Below, piece by piece: positions 24,817 to 34,268 of a stretch of DNA of 64,000 nt. Every line of letters begins with the position of its first letter. Position 1 is the stretch's first letter. The notes under the pieces were generated by a model. It searched no databases. It was not told the DNA's origin and worked only from the letters and a program-made list of their open reading frames with translations. The DNA comes from JBHGBM01 sp041946965 (GTDB taxonomy: Bacteria > Acidobacteriota > Terriglobia > Bryobacterales > Bryobacteraceae). The translations under genes were made by a program, and so were the position numbers. The DNA is taken from positions 55,512 to 119,511 of the forward strand of contig JBHGBM010000014.1 in NCBI GenBank assembly GCA_041946965.1, in the 5' to 3' direction.

Positions 24817-27800
24817 ATGACTCGTTCGATTCTGTGCGCCCTTTTGCTGATCGTGGCGGCCGCAGCGCTCCACGCGCAGATTACGGGCGAAATCAGGGGC
24901 AGCGTCGCCGACCCCTCCGGGGCGGTTATTCCGGGGGCCAGGGTGACCCTCGCCAGTCGCGAAACCGGAGAAAAGCGCGCCGCGGCGACGGATGCCGAGG
25001 GACGCTATGGCTTCACTCTGCTGAAGATCGGCGACTACATGCTCACGGTGGAGGCGGAAGGCTTCCATGGCGCGGCGACTCCGGTGACGGTGCGCAGCGC
25101 CGAAATCACCACGGCGCACATCCGGCTCAATCTCGGCCAGGTGACGGAGCAGGTGGTGGTGACCGATGCCGTCAGCCCGCTCGACACGCAAAATGCGCAG
25201 GTGCAGGAGGCTTTCGACGCCAAGGAGATTCAGGAAATCCCGGTGGGACGAAACCCCAACCTGTTTGCCTCGACCATGCCCGGCGTGATTCCCGCACCCG
25301 GCGGGTTCAACAGCGGCAGCTTCGTGAGCAACGGGAACCGCGTCCGCGCCAACAACATCACCATCGACAACATCACCGCCACCGACATCTCGACGGCGGG
25401 CACGGGGTCCAGCAACAACACTCCGGTCAATTTTTCTTCCATCAAGGAAGTGAAGGTGATCACGACCTCGTTCAGCGCCGAGTTCGGGCGCAACTCGGGC
25501 GCCCAGGTCCAGTACATCACCAAGTCGGGCACCAACGCTTTTCACGGCGAACTGTACGAGTACGTGCAGAACGACGTCTTCAACGCCCGTGACTGGTTCG
25601 ACTCCAGCGGCAAGGCCACCGTCACGCGCGTCAACCAGTTCGGCGGCGTTTTCGGCGGGCCGGTGGTGCGGAACAAGACGCACTTCTTCGTTTCATCGGA
25701 ACTGTTCCGCCAGCGCGGCTCGGGCGCCGCCCGCGTGGCGCAGGTGCCCACCGCGGCCATGCTGAGCGCGGTCACGGATCCCACCTCGAAGAAAATCCTC
25801 GATCAGTACAAGCTGCCCGCCGCCACCACCTCAACCGCTACCTTCGGAACGGTGCAGCAGAACGCCTCCAACCGGGCGAATCTCCACCAGTACTCGGCCC
25901 GCCTGGACCACCAGTTCTCTTCGAGCGACAGCATCTACGGCCGCTACGGCTTCGCCTACAACGAGGCCTCGAGCTCGAACAACACCTTCATCCAGACCAA
26001 CATCGCCAACTTCGGCCTGGCCTCCACCAACTCGGTCTACAGCCTGAACCTGAACGAGACGCACATCTTCTCCCCCACGGTGGTGAACGAATTCCGCTCG
26101 GGTTTCGGGCGCACGCTTCCCATCTTCCACGTCGATTCGACGGTGCCCCTGGGGCCGCGGATCATCTTTTCGAACGGCCAGGTGGACCGTTTCGGCAGCT
26201 ACGAAGGCGGGCCGCAGGGCCGCGTCCAGAACACCTACCAGTACGGCGACACCGTCTCGATCAGCCGCGGCGCGCACACCGTGAAGGTGGGCGGAGATTT
26301 CTACCGCTACCAGGGCAACAGCTTCTTCGACGTGCAGACGCGCGGCGCTTACACGTTTCTCTCCTGGGACGATTTCGCGGCCGGGCGCCCGAACCTGTAC
26401 AACCAGCGTTTCGGCTCCACCCAGCGGGGACACCGCACCTGGATGGCGAACGCGTTCGCGCAGGACGACTATCGCCTTCGGCCGTCGCTCACCTTGAACC
26501 TCGGCGTGCGGTGGGAGTTGTACGGCCCCGTCACGGAAGTGAACGGGCTGACCTCCAACCTGGTTCTGGACTGCCGTGACAGTCTCGGTTTGGCGGGAAC
26601 GGGCCCCTACGGGTGTTTTTCCACCGGAGAGCCGTCCATTTCCCGCAATCGCTACATCCAGCCGCGTGTGGGCTTCGCCTGGAACCCCAGGCAAGGGAAG
26701 ACCGTGATTCGCGGCGGATACGGGCTGGTGGCGGATTTCAATTTCCTCAATCCCGTGACCAACCAGCGCTTCCTGCCGCCCTTCATCGTGACCCAGTCCA
26801 TCTCCGGCGTGGCCAGCTTCACCGGTGGAAACAATTGGGCGAACCTGGTGGCCGGTACGGCGCCGATACAGCAGAGCGCCGCGGGCATGCTCGGCCGCGT
26901 GCGCAACGACGTTCTGAACTACGGCGACGTGAACCCGGCGATCAATCCCAAGCTCATGAACCCGCAGGTCCACCAGTGGAACTTCGGCGTGCAGCGCGAA
27001 ACCTGGAACGGCATTGTCGTGAAGCTCGCCTACGTGGGCACCAAGGCGAACTATTTGCAGAGCACCCGCCAGATCAATCTCAACGCCCACCGCCCAAGGC
27101 CCGCCACCAGCCTGGAGGACGAAGCCGCCCGCGTGCAGGAGTTCGTCACCTCGTACAACAACATGACCGGCGCGTCAATGCGCTCCAGCACCCGCCAGGA
27201 CCCCCGCTTCAACGTCATCAACTACTACGACAATTCGGCCAACTCCAACTACCACGCCTTCGAGGCGCTGGCCACACGGTCGTTCCGCAACGGGTATTCC
27301 CTCCAGTTGGCCTACACCTTCAGCAAGTCCATCGACAATGTGTCCGACGGGCTCTCGAATCTGCCCAACGACAGCGCCAACATTCAGGATCCGACCAACC
27401 TGGACGCCAACCGCGGCGTCTCCGGTTTTGACATTCCGCACCGCATCGTGCTGGCGCACGTTTGGGAACTGCCCTGGGGCCGTGGTGTCCGCAACCCGGC
27501 GCTGCGGCGCCTGGTTTCAGGCTGGGGCATGTCCGGCATCTCCAGTTGGCGTTCCGGTTTCCCCATCTCGCTCGACAGCGGCGCGCGCCTGGGCGTCGCC
27601 AACATCTCCACCATCACCACGGGCCTGATCATGCGGCCGAACGCCGCCGGGCCGGTGCAATTTGTCCCCCGCCCGGCGGGCAGCGCCGAGGCGCCGCAGG
27701 GGTTGAACAACGATCCGCTGGCGGGGCGCCGCATCTCGACGTACGCCCAGCAACTGGGACTCTCCCAGCCGCTGCTGGGGAATTTCGGAGGCATGGGCCG

Positions 27801-28029
27801 CAACTCGCTGCGCGCCAACGGCCAGCCGGACCTGGACTGGAACCTCTACAAGACCACCCGCATCTCCGAGGGCCTGTCGTTACAGATCCGCTGCGAGATG
27901 TACAACGTGTTCAACTTCCACTCCTTCCAGGACGTGAACCGCAACATCAGCAACCCGGCCTTCGGCCAGTACACCACGCCCTCGCTCGTTCAGCGCGAAT
28001 TCCAGTTGGGCGCGGTATTGAGCTTCTAG
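24817..28029 (+). CDS. Oar-like TonB-dependent outer-membrane receptor
   Basis: 1070 aa. Signal peptide MTRSILCALLLIVAAAALHA; carboxypeptidase-regulatory-like domain (GEIRGSVADPSGAVIPGARV); plug (EIQEIPVGRNPNLFASTMPGV, NNITIDNITATDIS, SAEFGRNSGAQVQYITKSGTNAFHG); and a beta-barrel closing with REFQLGAVLSF. The start is well defined by AGGAGG at 24803-24808, eight bases before the ATG. It is a separate subtype from the receptor at 8983-12360, with different plug and barrel sequences. Its stop codon overlaps that of the convergent alpha-galactosidase gene by four bases. The imported substrate is unknown. Confidence 0.93.
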   Translation: MTRSILCALLLIVAAAALHAQITGEIRGSVADPSGAVIPGARVTLASRETGEKRAAATDAEGRYGFTLLKIGDYMLTVEAEGFHGAATPVTVRSAEITTAHIRLNLGQVTEQVVVTDAVSPLDTQNAQVQEAFDAKEIQEIPVGRNPNLFASTMPGVIPAPGGFNSGSFVSNGNRVRANNITIDNITATDISTAGTGSSNNTPVNFSSIKEVKVITTSFSAEFGRNSGAQVQYITKSGTNAFHGELYEYVQNDVFNARDWFDSSGKATVTRVNQFGGVFGGPVVRNKTHFFVSSELFRQRGSGAARVAQVPTAAMLSAVTDPTSKKILDQYKLPAATTSTATFGTVQQNASNRANLHQYSARLDHQFSSSDSIYGRYGFAYNEASSSNNTFIQTNIANFGLASTNSVYSLNLNETHIFSPTVVNEFRSGFGRTLPIFHVDSTVPLGPRIIFSNGQVDRFGSYEGGPQGRVQNTYQYGDTVSISRGAHTVKVGGDFYRYQGNSFFDVQTRGAYTFLSWDDFAAGRPNLYNQRFGSTQRGHRTWMANAFAQDDYRLRPSLTLNLGVRWELYGPVTEVNGLTSNLVLDCRDSLGLAGTGPYGCFSTGEPSISRNRYIQPRVGFAWNPRQGKTVIRGGYGLVADFNFLNPVTNQRFLPPFIVTQSISGVASFTGGNNWANLVAGTAPIQQSAAGMLGRVRNDVLNYGDVNPAINPKLMNPQVHQWNFGVQRETWNGIVVKLAYVGTKANYLQSTRQINLNAHRPRPATSLEDEAARVQEFVTSYNNMTGASMRSSTRQDPRFNVINYYDNSANSNYHAFEALATRSFRNGYSLQLAYTFSKSIDNVSDGLSNLPNDSANIQDPTNLDANRGVSGFDIPHRIVLAHVWELPWGRGVRNPALRRLVSGWGMSGISSWRSGFPISLDSGARLGVANISTITTGLIMRPNAAGPVQFVPRPAGSAEAPQGLNNDPLAGRRISTYAQQLGLSQPLLGNFGGMGRNSLRANGQPDLDWNLYKTTRISEGLSLQIRCEMYNVFNFHSFQDVNRNISNPAFGQYTTPSLVQREFQLGAVLSF

Positions 28030-30212
28030 GCCGGGTCGATCCAGAGGATGTCCGACGTGTAGGGGCGCGGCAGGCTGGCGCGCACGCCATCGCGCATGAT
28101 CCCGGCGCCCGTGCCCGAGCGCGCGATTCCGGAACTCGCGGAGACGACCCGGTAGCGGGCCGCCGGCTTCAAGCCCCGCAGCTTCAGGACCGGCGCTTGC
28201 GCGGCGACATTCGCACGGAAGGCCAGCACCACACCGCGATTCAGCCCGGGGTGGAAATACTCGATGGCTTCGTACTCGCGCGGCGCCGCCAGCGGCGGCG
28301 TCCAGATCAGCGGCTGCGGCAATAAGTGGTGGACGTCGCCGCCCGTCAGAACGGGCCGCATGCGCTTGTATTCCGCCACCGCGCGCCGCGCGGCTTCGGC
28401 TACGTTGGGGGGCCACTCCGAAAACCGGTCCGAAATCCCGAAGGCGCCGATCATGCGGCTGCGGAAGAGGTAATCCAGAAACTCGGCGGGCGAATCCGCC
28501 GTGACCGCTTCGGGACTGCGTTTCCTCGCCCCGATGTACCAGGAGTTCTGATATTGCGCGGGAAAGGGATAGCTGCACCCGAGCGAGTGATAGCGGACGC
28601 GGTAGCTGGGCGCGGTGTCGTCGCTGGTCCAGTAGGTTTGCGTGTACCGCATCATGCCGAAGTCCATGCGATTGCCGCCGCCCGAGCAGTTTTCGATCAC
28701 CAGTTTGGGGAAGCGATCGCGGAGCGTGCCCAGCACCTTATACACACCCTGCACATGGGCAAAGCCGCCGTCGCCTGCCTGGTGCCCGTGATCGGCGCGA
28801 TTGCACGGCATGTAGAAGTTGTGGTCCCACTTGAGCCAGTCGGCGTGGTATTCCTCGGCGGCCCTCACCAGCTTCTTCGTGATCCACTCCACGGCTTCCG
28901 GGCAGCCAAAGCAGAGCTGGCGCGTGCCATCATTGCGCGCCAGATCGGCGCCGTCACGGCGGGCGATCCAGGATTCGCGAATGGGATCGGGGCCCTGGCC
29001 TATGAGCGTGCTGTCGATGCGCTCGGGTTCCACCCAGAACCCGAATTTCATACCGAGCCCGTGAATGAAGCCGGCGAATGAGGCGATGCCCGAAGGAAAC
29101 TTCTCGCGGTTCTCGGTCCACGTGCCCAGGGCCTTGCCGAAACCACCGGAAGCGGGCGAGCCTGTCCACCATCCGGCGTCGAGATAGAAGCACTCGATCC
29201 CGAGCCGGGCGGCGGAGCGGGCTTCGGCCTTCAGCGCCTGTTCTTCAAGGCCGATGCTCCAGTTGTACCAGGTGTTGTAACAGGTCCACGGGAACGCGGC
29301 GTCCGGCGGCGCCGGCACGACGTGCGCCCGCAGGTACCGGTGCAGCGCGTGCACCCCCTCGTCCACTCCGCCGGTATGGAAGCCGAGAAAGGCCTTCGGC
29401 GATTCCAGGACCTCACCGGGAGCGAGGCTGCGGCTGAAGTAGTTCACGCCGCCCTGAATGAGCAACTCGGGGCCGCTGCGGGCGAAGGTGAGCGACCACT
29501 CACCCGACCACTGAAGCCCGCCAAAAACGCCATCGCCCGCGGATTCGAATGAGAACCAGTTCAGGTTCTCCGAAGACGAAGTGCTGCGCCGCGCGTTGGC
29601 GTAGTTCGGCGCGGTGTTGAGCAACGTGCGGCTGTCTTCCGGTTCGAGCGGCACGCGCCTAAAGCGGAAAGGACCGAAGGGCTGTAAGGTGGAGCCGATG
29701 CCGCGGCCATAGCCGTAATCCTGGCACCCCTGGACGTAGTGGAGCCGGCACGGGGCGGACGCCGGCACCGCGAACGGTTCCAGCAGCGGATCGAATCGCT
29801 CGATGACGGCGGATTCGCTCCCGCCGTTGCGCACCTCCACCCACTGCTCCAGCACCGGCAAGTCCGGAAGCACCCGGATGTGGAGGACCGTTTGCAGCCC
29901 TCCGGTCTCGCCGAAATAGAGGCGCAATTCGTCAGGCAGGATCTCGTGCCTGACGTAAGGCCCGCTCGGTCCGAACGACACCGCATCGCCGGACTTGGTG
30001 CAGATGCCCGTGCCCCAGCGCGTGGCGGGGACCGCCCAGTCGCGTCCGCCCCGAAGCCCGAGGTAAGACGGCCGGAGCCGCCCGTTGGGAGCGAGGCGAA
30101 GTTCCTTGCGCACCACGCCGTTGTCGATGACGAAGGTCCGGTTGGCCTCGTCAAACGAGATGGGAGCGGCAGCCGCGGCTGCCATCACCTGGCTGAACTC
30201 TCTTCGGGTCAT
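28026..30212 (-). CDS. GH36 alpha-galactosidase, exported
   Basis: 728 aa from the ATG at 30212, which gives a Tat-like leader (MTRREFSQVMAAAAAAP) and has GAGAGG upstream; the longer frame to 30326 lacks a leader. GH36 features in order: N-terminal beta-supersandwich, W-x-x-W-N-type motif FPWTCYNTWYNWSIG (~307-321), FYLDAGWW, FGFWVEPERID, nucleophile D463 in WLKWDHNFY, and the acid/base region ENCSGGGNRMDFG followed by YWTSDDTAPS (D531 likely). It removes terminal alpha-galactose, or in related families alpha-N-acetylgalactosamine, from oligosaccharides. A sulfatase is divergently transcribed 145 bp away, suggesting sulfated galactose-containing substrates. Confidence 0.9.
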   Translation of the reverse strand: MTRREFSQVMAAAAAAPISFDEANRTFVIDNGVVRKELRLAPNGRLRPSYLGLRGGRDWAVPATRWGTGICTKSGDAVSFGPSGPYVRHEILPDELRLYFGETGGLQTVLHIRVLPDLPVLEQWVEVRNGGSESAVIERFDPLLEPFAVPASAPCRLHYVQGCQDYGYGRGIGSTLQPFGPFRFRRVPLEPEDSRTLLNTAPNYANARRSTSSSENLNWFSFESAGDGVFGGLQWSGEWSLTFARSGPELLIQGGVNYFSRSLAPGEVLESPKAFLGFHTGGVDEGVHALHRYLRAHVVPAPPDAAFPWTCYNTWYNWSIGLEEQALKAEARSAARLGIECFYLDAGWWTGSPASGGFGKALGTWTENREKFPSGIASFAGFIHGLGMKFGFWVEPERIDSTLIGQGPDPIRESWIARRDGADLARNDGTRQLCFGCPEAVEWITKKLVRAAEEYHADWLKWDHNFYMPCNRADHGHQAGDGGFAHVQGVYKVLGTLRDRFPKLVIENCSGGGNRMDFGMMRYTQTYWTSDDTAPSYRVRYHSLGCSYPFPAQYQNSWYIGARKRSPEAVTADSPAEFLDYLFRSRMIGAFGISDRFSEWPPNVAEAARRAVAEYKRMRPVLTGGDVHHLLPQPLIWTPPLAAPREYEAIEYFHPGLNRGVVLAFRANVAAQAPVLKLRGLKPAARYRVVSASSGIARSGTGAGIMRDGVRASLPRPYTSDILWIDPA

Positions 30213-30357
30213 ATGGAACCTCTCAATTGGGTAGCGCATGCCACGTAGTTGGCTCCCGCCGAGCCATGGCCGAGTTCCGGCAGGGCAGACGCGGGCGCGG
30301 CGGCCGCTCCCGAAAAGCCTTATCATAAAACGCCCCGTGATCGGCTATCCTGATCGC
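30213..30357. promoter_or_regulatory. divergent intergenic region between alpha-galactosidase and sulfatase genes
   Basis: 145 bp that must carry promoters for both genes if the assigned starts are right. It contains a 6-bp inverted repeat TGGCTC/GAGCCA (30250-30255 and 30261-30266) and an AT-rich TTATCATAA near 30320 that could be a -10 region for the sulfatase. No consensus -35/-10 pair is convincing. Confidence 0.3.
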
Positions 30358-31746
30358 ATGCCGTCACTTTCCCGCCGGGAAATGCTGGGTGCGCTCGGCG
30401 CCGCCAGCCTCGCTCCCGCCGCCGCCGCGCGGCCCAACATCATCCTGATTCTTGCCGACGACCTGGGCATCGGCGACCTGGGCTGTTACGGCCAGAAGAT
30501 TCTTAAGACGCCCCATATCGACCGCCTCGCCGCCGAAGGCACGCGCTTCCTCAACGCCTATGCCGGCGCCATGGTCTGCGCCCCTTCGCGCTGCACACTG
30601 ATGACCGGTTACCACCTGGGCCACGCCACCGTGCGCGACAACTGGGAGATCTATCCCGAGGGCCAGTATCCGCTGGCGGAGCGCGACATCACGGTGGCTT
30701 CCGTGCTAAAGCGAGCCGGCTATGCCACCGGCATCTGCGGCAAGTGGGGATTGGGCGGCCCGGACACGCGCAGTACGCCAAACAAAGCGGGCTACGATTT
30801 TTTCTTCGGCTACAACTGCCAGCGGCACGCGCACCGTTTCTTCACCGATTACCTCTGGCGCAACACCGAGCGGATTCCCATCCCGCAAAGCGCCAGGAAG
30901 CGCACCTACGCCCAGGACCTCATCGCCGGCGAAAGCCTGCGTTTCATCAGGGAAAACCGGGCGCGTCCCTTCCATCTCTTCTGCGCGTGGACCGTGCCCC
31001 ACGGTCCATACAACGCCGGAAATGTTGTCAGCATCGACGCCTATCGCGATACCGGCTGGACGGAAGCGCAGAAGGTCTACGCCGCCATGGTCGAGCGGTT
31101 GGACGCGGACGTGGGGCGCGTGATGGGGCTACTTAAAGAACTCGGCATCGACCGCAACACCTTGGTGCTGTTCGCCAGCGACAACGGGCCCGGCGGAGGG
31201 CCGGGCAACAACCAGCGTTTCGGCAGCCAGATGGGGTTGCGCGAAACCAAGGGCTCGCTGCGCGAGGGCGGCATCCGCGTGCCGCTGATTGCCCGTTGGC
31301 CGGGCAAAGTCTCCGCGGGCGCCACCAGCGAACTGCCCACCGCGTTCTGGGATTTCCTGCCCACCGCCGCCGAGCTTGCGGGAACCGCGGCGCCGAAGGG
31401 CATTGACGGCATCTCCATCGCGCCGGCGCTTCTCGGCCGTCCGCAGAAACCACACGAGTATCTGTACTGGGAGCGGCGCCGCGGCGCCAACCTGACGCGG
31501 GCCGTCCGCATGGGAAACTGGAAGGCGTACCAGGAAACCGCGTCCGCTCCGGTCGAACTGTACGACCTGAAATCGGATCCCGCCGAAGCGAATAACGTTG
31601 CCGCCGCGCACGCGGACATCACCGCCCGCGCCGCGAAGATCATGAAAGAGGCCCGGGTGGATGTGACCCCGCCCGTGCCCGACAAGCGTATCTGGGAAAA
31701 GTACAAAGAGGATAACCGCAAGCTCGACGAGAAGCTCTCGCGATAA
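30358..31746 (+). CDS. exported sulfatase (arylsulfatase-like)
   Basis: 462 aa from ATG 30358, which begins a Tat-like leader (MPSLSRREMLGALGAAS). Metal ligands D34-D35 lie in LILADDLGIGDLGCYG. The formylglycine site C74-A-P-S-R78 (AMVCAPSRCTLMTG) has the full consensus. Further motifs are GICGKWGLGG, FASDNGPGGG and the C-terminal MGNWKAYQ...ELYDLKSDPAEANN typical of sulfatases. It cleaves sulfate esters outside the cytoplasm. It is divergent from the GH36 alpha-galactosidase and ends facing a strong hairpin terminator. Confidence 0.93.
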   Translation: MPSLSRREMLGALGAASLAPAAAARPNIILILADDLGIGDLGCYGQKILKTPHIDRLAAEGTRFLNAYAGAMVCAPSRCTLMTGYHLGHATVRDNWEIYPEGQYPLAERDITVASVLKRAGYATGICGKWGLGGPDTRSTPNKAGYDFFFGYNCQRHAHRFFTDYLWRNTERIPIPQSARKRTYAQDLIAGESLRFIRENRARPFHLFCAWTVPHGPYNAGNVVSIDAYRDTGWTEAQKVYAAMVERLDADVGRVMGLLKELGIDRNTLVLFASDNGPGGGPGNNQRFGSQMGLRETKGSLREGGIRVPLIARWPGKVSAGATSELPTAFWDFLPTAAELAGTAAPKGIDGISIAPALLGRPQKPHEYLYWERRRGANLTRAVRMGNWKAYQETASAPVELYDLKSDPAEANNVAAAHADITARAAKIMKEARVDVTPPVPDKRIWEKYKEDNRKLDEKLSR

Positions 31747-31766
31747 CCGGCAGAACGGGTGTGCGC

Positions 31767-31820
31767 GGCGGCGCCCCACGCCGGCAGATCCCGCGTGGAG
31801 CGCCGCCGCCCTCCCCTTTT
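31767..31820. terminator. long hairpin terminator between convergent genes
   Basis: GGCGGCGC (31767-31774) pairs with GCGCCGCC (31800-31807). Inside it, CCACGC (31776-31781) pairs with GCGTGG (31793-31798), leaving one mismatch and an 11-base loop. CTCCCCTTTT follows on the + strand. It lies between the sulfatase (+) stop and the TIGR03118 gene (-) stop and probably ends transcription mainly from the left. Confidence 0.65.
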
Positions 31821-33429
31821 ACTGGGCCGGCCGCAGGCTGCCGAGCAGGCCGTGGTTCTCACCCGCGATGCCGGCGGTGAAGTACACCGTGGTGGCGTCT
31901 CCGCCGTTGCGGCCATTGCCGACCGCCAGGGCCCAGATGCCGTCGATCACGATGGGGTTGCCGTCCGCGCCCGTGAGCGGGCCGAGGAACTCTCCGCTCG
32001 CCACGTCGAACGCATTGATGCGCCCGTCGCCGAAGTTGGCTACCAGCAGCGTGTTGCTGAAGTCGCCATAGAACGCCGGCGCAATCGCCATGCCCCAGGG
32101 CGAGTTCAGGGGACCGCCCGAAACCAGCCGCTGGCGCAGGTTGCCGTCGCTATCGAACACGTTGATGTAACCGTTTCCCGCTCCCGCCACGTCATTGTGC
32201 CGGGCATCGTCCTGCCTGGCGTAGACCACGTACAGACGGGCGCCGATGCGCTGGATGTTGAACGGCGCGAAGCCCGCCGGCAGGTTGGGGTCGTTAAAGC
32301 CGCCGCCCGTCGCCAGGGGCCGGAAGGCGTAGTCGAACGCATCAATCGTCCCGGCGCCGAAATTGGCGGCATACAAGACCGGGCTGCCGTTTCTCACGCC
32401 CAGCGCCATGCCTTTGTACACGGCGCCCGACCCGGAGTTATCCACCATCGTGATGGCGTTGCTGGCATCCACGTCGGGTTGCCAGCCGGCCACCGTACCG
32501 TCTTCGGTAACGAAGAGGAACCGCGCGGGTTTGCCCGGCGCGAGTTCGAATCCGGGCGTGCCGTTCCAGACCTGGCCGGTCGGCGTGCTGTTTCCGGTAC
32601 GTCCGGTGGCGGCCGGAATGCGCACTACCAGCGGGTTGACATCGCCCGCGGTGTTGTAGAGCGTGCTGGTGCCGGTGCGGTTGTTGGAAACCCAAAACGG
32701 CCCGGTGGGATTCATGGAAAGCCCCCACGGATTCACCAGGTTCGGGTCGGTCTTCTCGGCGGGACCGGGCATGTCTGAGACGAGGTTGCGCTGCTCGTAG
32801 CGGGTGGCGGCGACCTGCGGGCCTTCGGCCGGCGGCGCCGCGGCGCCTTCGTCAAGCTCCAGCGTGGTGGTGTAGATATGGTCGCCGGTGTTGGCGCCGT
32901 CGCCGTTGGCCGCGTTTCCCGCGGCGTAGAAGATCACTTTGCCGGAGCCCGCCGCCGGGGCGGTCCAGTCGAAATCGAAAGTCACGCCGCCCGTGGCGCC
33001 GTTGCGCGTGCCGTCCCGGGTGTGCTCGATGAACTGCACCGGACCGTCGGCGGCGCAGGGCTTCTGCCCCCCGGACTCGCAGATCACCTGGGTGAACGTA
33101 TCGGCCGGGGCGAAATCACCCGCCTGCGCCCGCTGCAAATTGCTCGCCAGCCGTGCCGTGAGCTGGAAGCCCCACCGCCTCTGGCCGGGGTCGCTCACCT
33201 GCACCGACATGCGCTGCGTCTGCCCCGGTGTGTACACGTTCGCCGGGTAAATGATCTTTACCGAACCGCTGCCCGAATTCAGCGTTCCGGAGTGGCACAA
33301 TGTGCACGCCTGCGCGGCATCGCCCGGCGCGCCGGTCAACCGGGGCGCCGGCCCACCGCTGCGCGCCCACGCCGATACGGCGAAAATCATGGCGGCTGCG
33401 GCCGCCAACTTCGTTTGTCTCTTCATCAT
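31819..33429 (-). CDS. secreted TIGR03118-type propeller with N-terminal choice-of-anchor V-like CxxCH domain
   Basis: 536 aa from the ATG at 33429 (ATGATG; either Met fits). Signal peptide to about residue 22. Residues ~30-190 are a Reelin-like choice-of-anchor V module opening with GAPGDAAQACTLCHSG (C42, C45, H46, a possible haem-c site). From ~200 the TIGR03118 domain follows: TDPNLVNPWGLSMNPTGPFWVSNN, GYINVFDSDGNLRQRLVS, LNSPWGMAIAP and NTLLVANFGDGRINAFD, a beta-propeller. Both modules are common in acidobacterial secreted proteins and neither has a known reaction. Divergent from the two-component module at 33587 and possibly controlled by the same direct repeats. Confidence 0.8.
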   Translation of the reverse strand: MMKRQTKLAAAAAMIFAVSAWARSGGPAPRLTGAPGDAAQACTLCHSGTLNSGSGSVKIIYPANVYTPGQTQRMSVQVSDPGQRRWGFQLTARLASNLQRAQAGDFAPADTFTQVICESGGQKPCAADGPVQFIEHTRDGTRNGATGGVTFDFDWTAPAAGSGKVIFYAAGNAANGDGANTGDHIYTTTLELDEGAAAPPAEGPQVAATRYEQRNLVSDMPGPAEKTDPNLVNPWGLSMNPTGPFWVSNNRTGTSTLYNTAGDVNPLVVRIPAATGRTGNSTPTGQVWNGTPGFELAPGKPARFLFVTEDGTVAGWQPDVDASNAITMVDNSGSGAVYKGMALGVRNGSPVLYAANFGAGTIDAFDYAFRPLATGGGFNDPNLPAGFAPFNIQRIGARLYVVYARQDDARHNDVAGAGNGYINVFDSDGNLRQRLVSGGPLNSPWGMAIAPAFYGDFSNTLLVANFGDGRINAFDVASGEFLGPLTGADGNPIVIDGIWALAVGNGRNGGDATTVYFTAGIAGENHGLLGSLRPAQ

Positions 33430-33503
33430 TCTTTGGCTGCCCCTCATTCCGAAGTGTCGCTATGGCGATGGTAAGAAACCGGTGGCGTAGGCGTCGTAGC
33501 GCT

Positions 33504-33524
33504 GCTGTAAAAAGCTTGTAAAAA
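33504..33524 (+). promoter_or_regulatory. PHO-box-like direct repeats, candidate site for the OmpR-family regulator
   Basis: TGTAAAAA occurs at 33506-33513 and again at 33517-33524, an 11-bp period (TGTAAAA, four-base spacer, TGTAAAA). Tandem 7-bp units every 11 bp are the classical geometry for PhoB/OmpR-family dimers. The site is 63 bp before the start of an OmpR-family regulator and 75 bp before the divergent gene, so autoregulation or control of both is possible. Confidence 0.5.
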
Positions 33525-33586
33525 CGGCGACGGCGCGGGTTGAGGGCGCATCCCTCCACTAGGATGAGAAACAAGAGGGAGGGGCC

Positions 33587-34261
33587 TTGCACACAATTCT
33601 GGTCATCGACGATGACGAGAACCTGCGCGATACCATAGGCCTGCTGCTCGAAACCGAAGGTTTCCGCCCGGTGCTGGTGGCCGACGGCAAGCGCGGCTTC
33701 GAACAGGCCCTCCTGATCAAGCCGAGCCTGATTATCGCGGACCTGCGCATGCCGGGAATGAGCGGCGTGGAGGTCTGCAAGCAGCTTCGCGCCGCCGGTG
33801 TGAAAACCCCCATCGTAGTCCTCAGCGCCGTAGGCGAAGAAATTGACAAGGTCCTGCTGCTCGAAATGGGTGCGGACGATTACGTGGTGAAACCCTTCGG
33901 CGCCCGCGAGCTGCTGGCGCGGTTGCGCGCCGTGCTGCGGCGCAGCGCACCGGAGGCCGGGGCCGTCCTTTCGTTCGCCGACGTGGAAGTCGATCTGGAA
34001 CGCCGCCTGGTTCACAAGCACGGCGACGAAGTGAAGTTCACGCGCGCCGAATACAACCTGCTCACCTTCTTTCTTCAGAACCCCGATCGCCCGCTTACGC
34101 GCGACATGATCCTCAATTCGGTGTGGGGCTACGAATCCTTCCCGAACACCCGCACCGTGGACGCGCACGTCGTGCGGCTCCGTCAAAAACTGGAACCCGA
34201 CCCGAACTGCCCGCGCCATTTCCTCACGGTGCACGGCGTGGGCTACCGGTTCCTTCCCTGA
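33587..34261 (+). CDS. OmpR/PhoB-family DNA-binding response regulator
   Basis: 224 aa from a TTG start with a strong purine-rich site (GAGGGAGGGG, 33575-33584). The receiver domain has D8-D10 acid pocket residues, phospho-acceptor D52 (IIADLRMPGMSG), the switch Ser in VVLSA and the Lys of VVKPFGARELL. A winged-helix trans_reg_C domain follows (EVKFTRAEYNLLTFFLQNP, RTVDAHVVRLRQKLEPD, VHGVGYRF). It should bind tandem direct repeats, which are present just upstream. Its likely kinase is encoded four genes downstream at 36598. First gene of a compact six-gene run. Confidence 0.93.
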   Translation: MHTILVIDDDENLRDTIGLLLETEGFRPVLVADGKRGFEQALLIKPSLIIADLRMPGMSGVEVCKQLRAAGVKTPIVVLSAVGEEIDKVLLLEMGADDYVVKPFGARELLARLRAVLRRSAPEAGAVLSFADVEVDLERRLVHKHGDEVKFTRAEYNLLTFFLQNPDRPLTRDMILNSVWGYESFPNTRTVDAHVVRLRQKLEPDPNCPRHFLTVHGVGYRFLP

Positions 34262-34268
34262 GGTGTTC

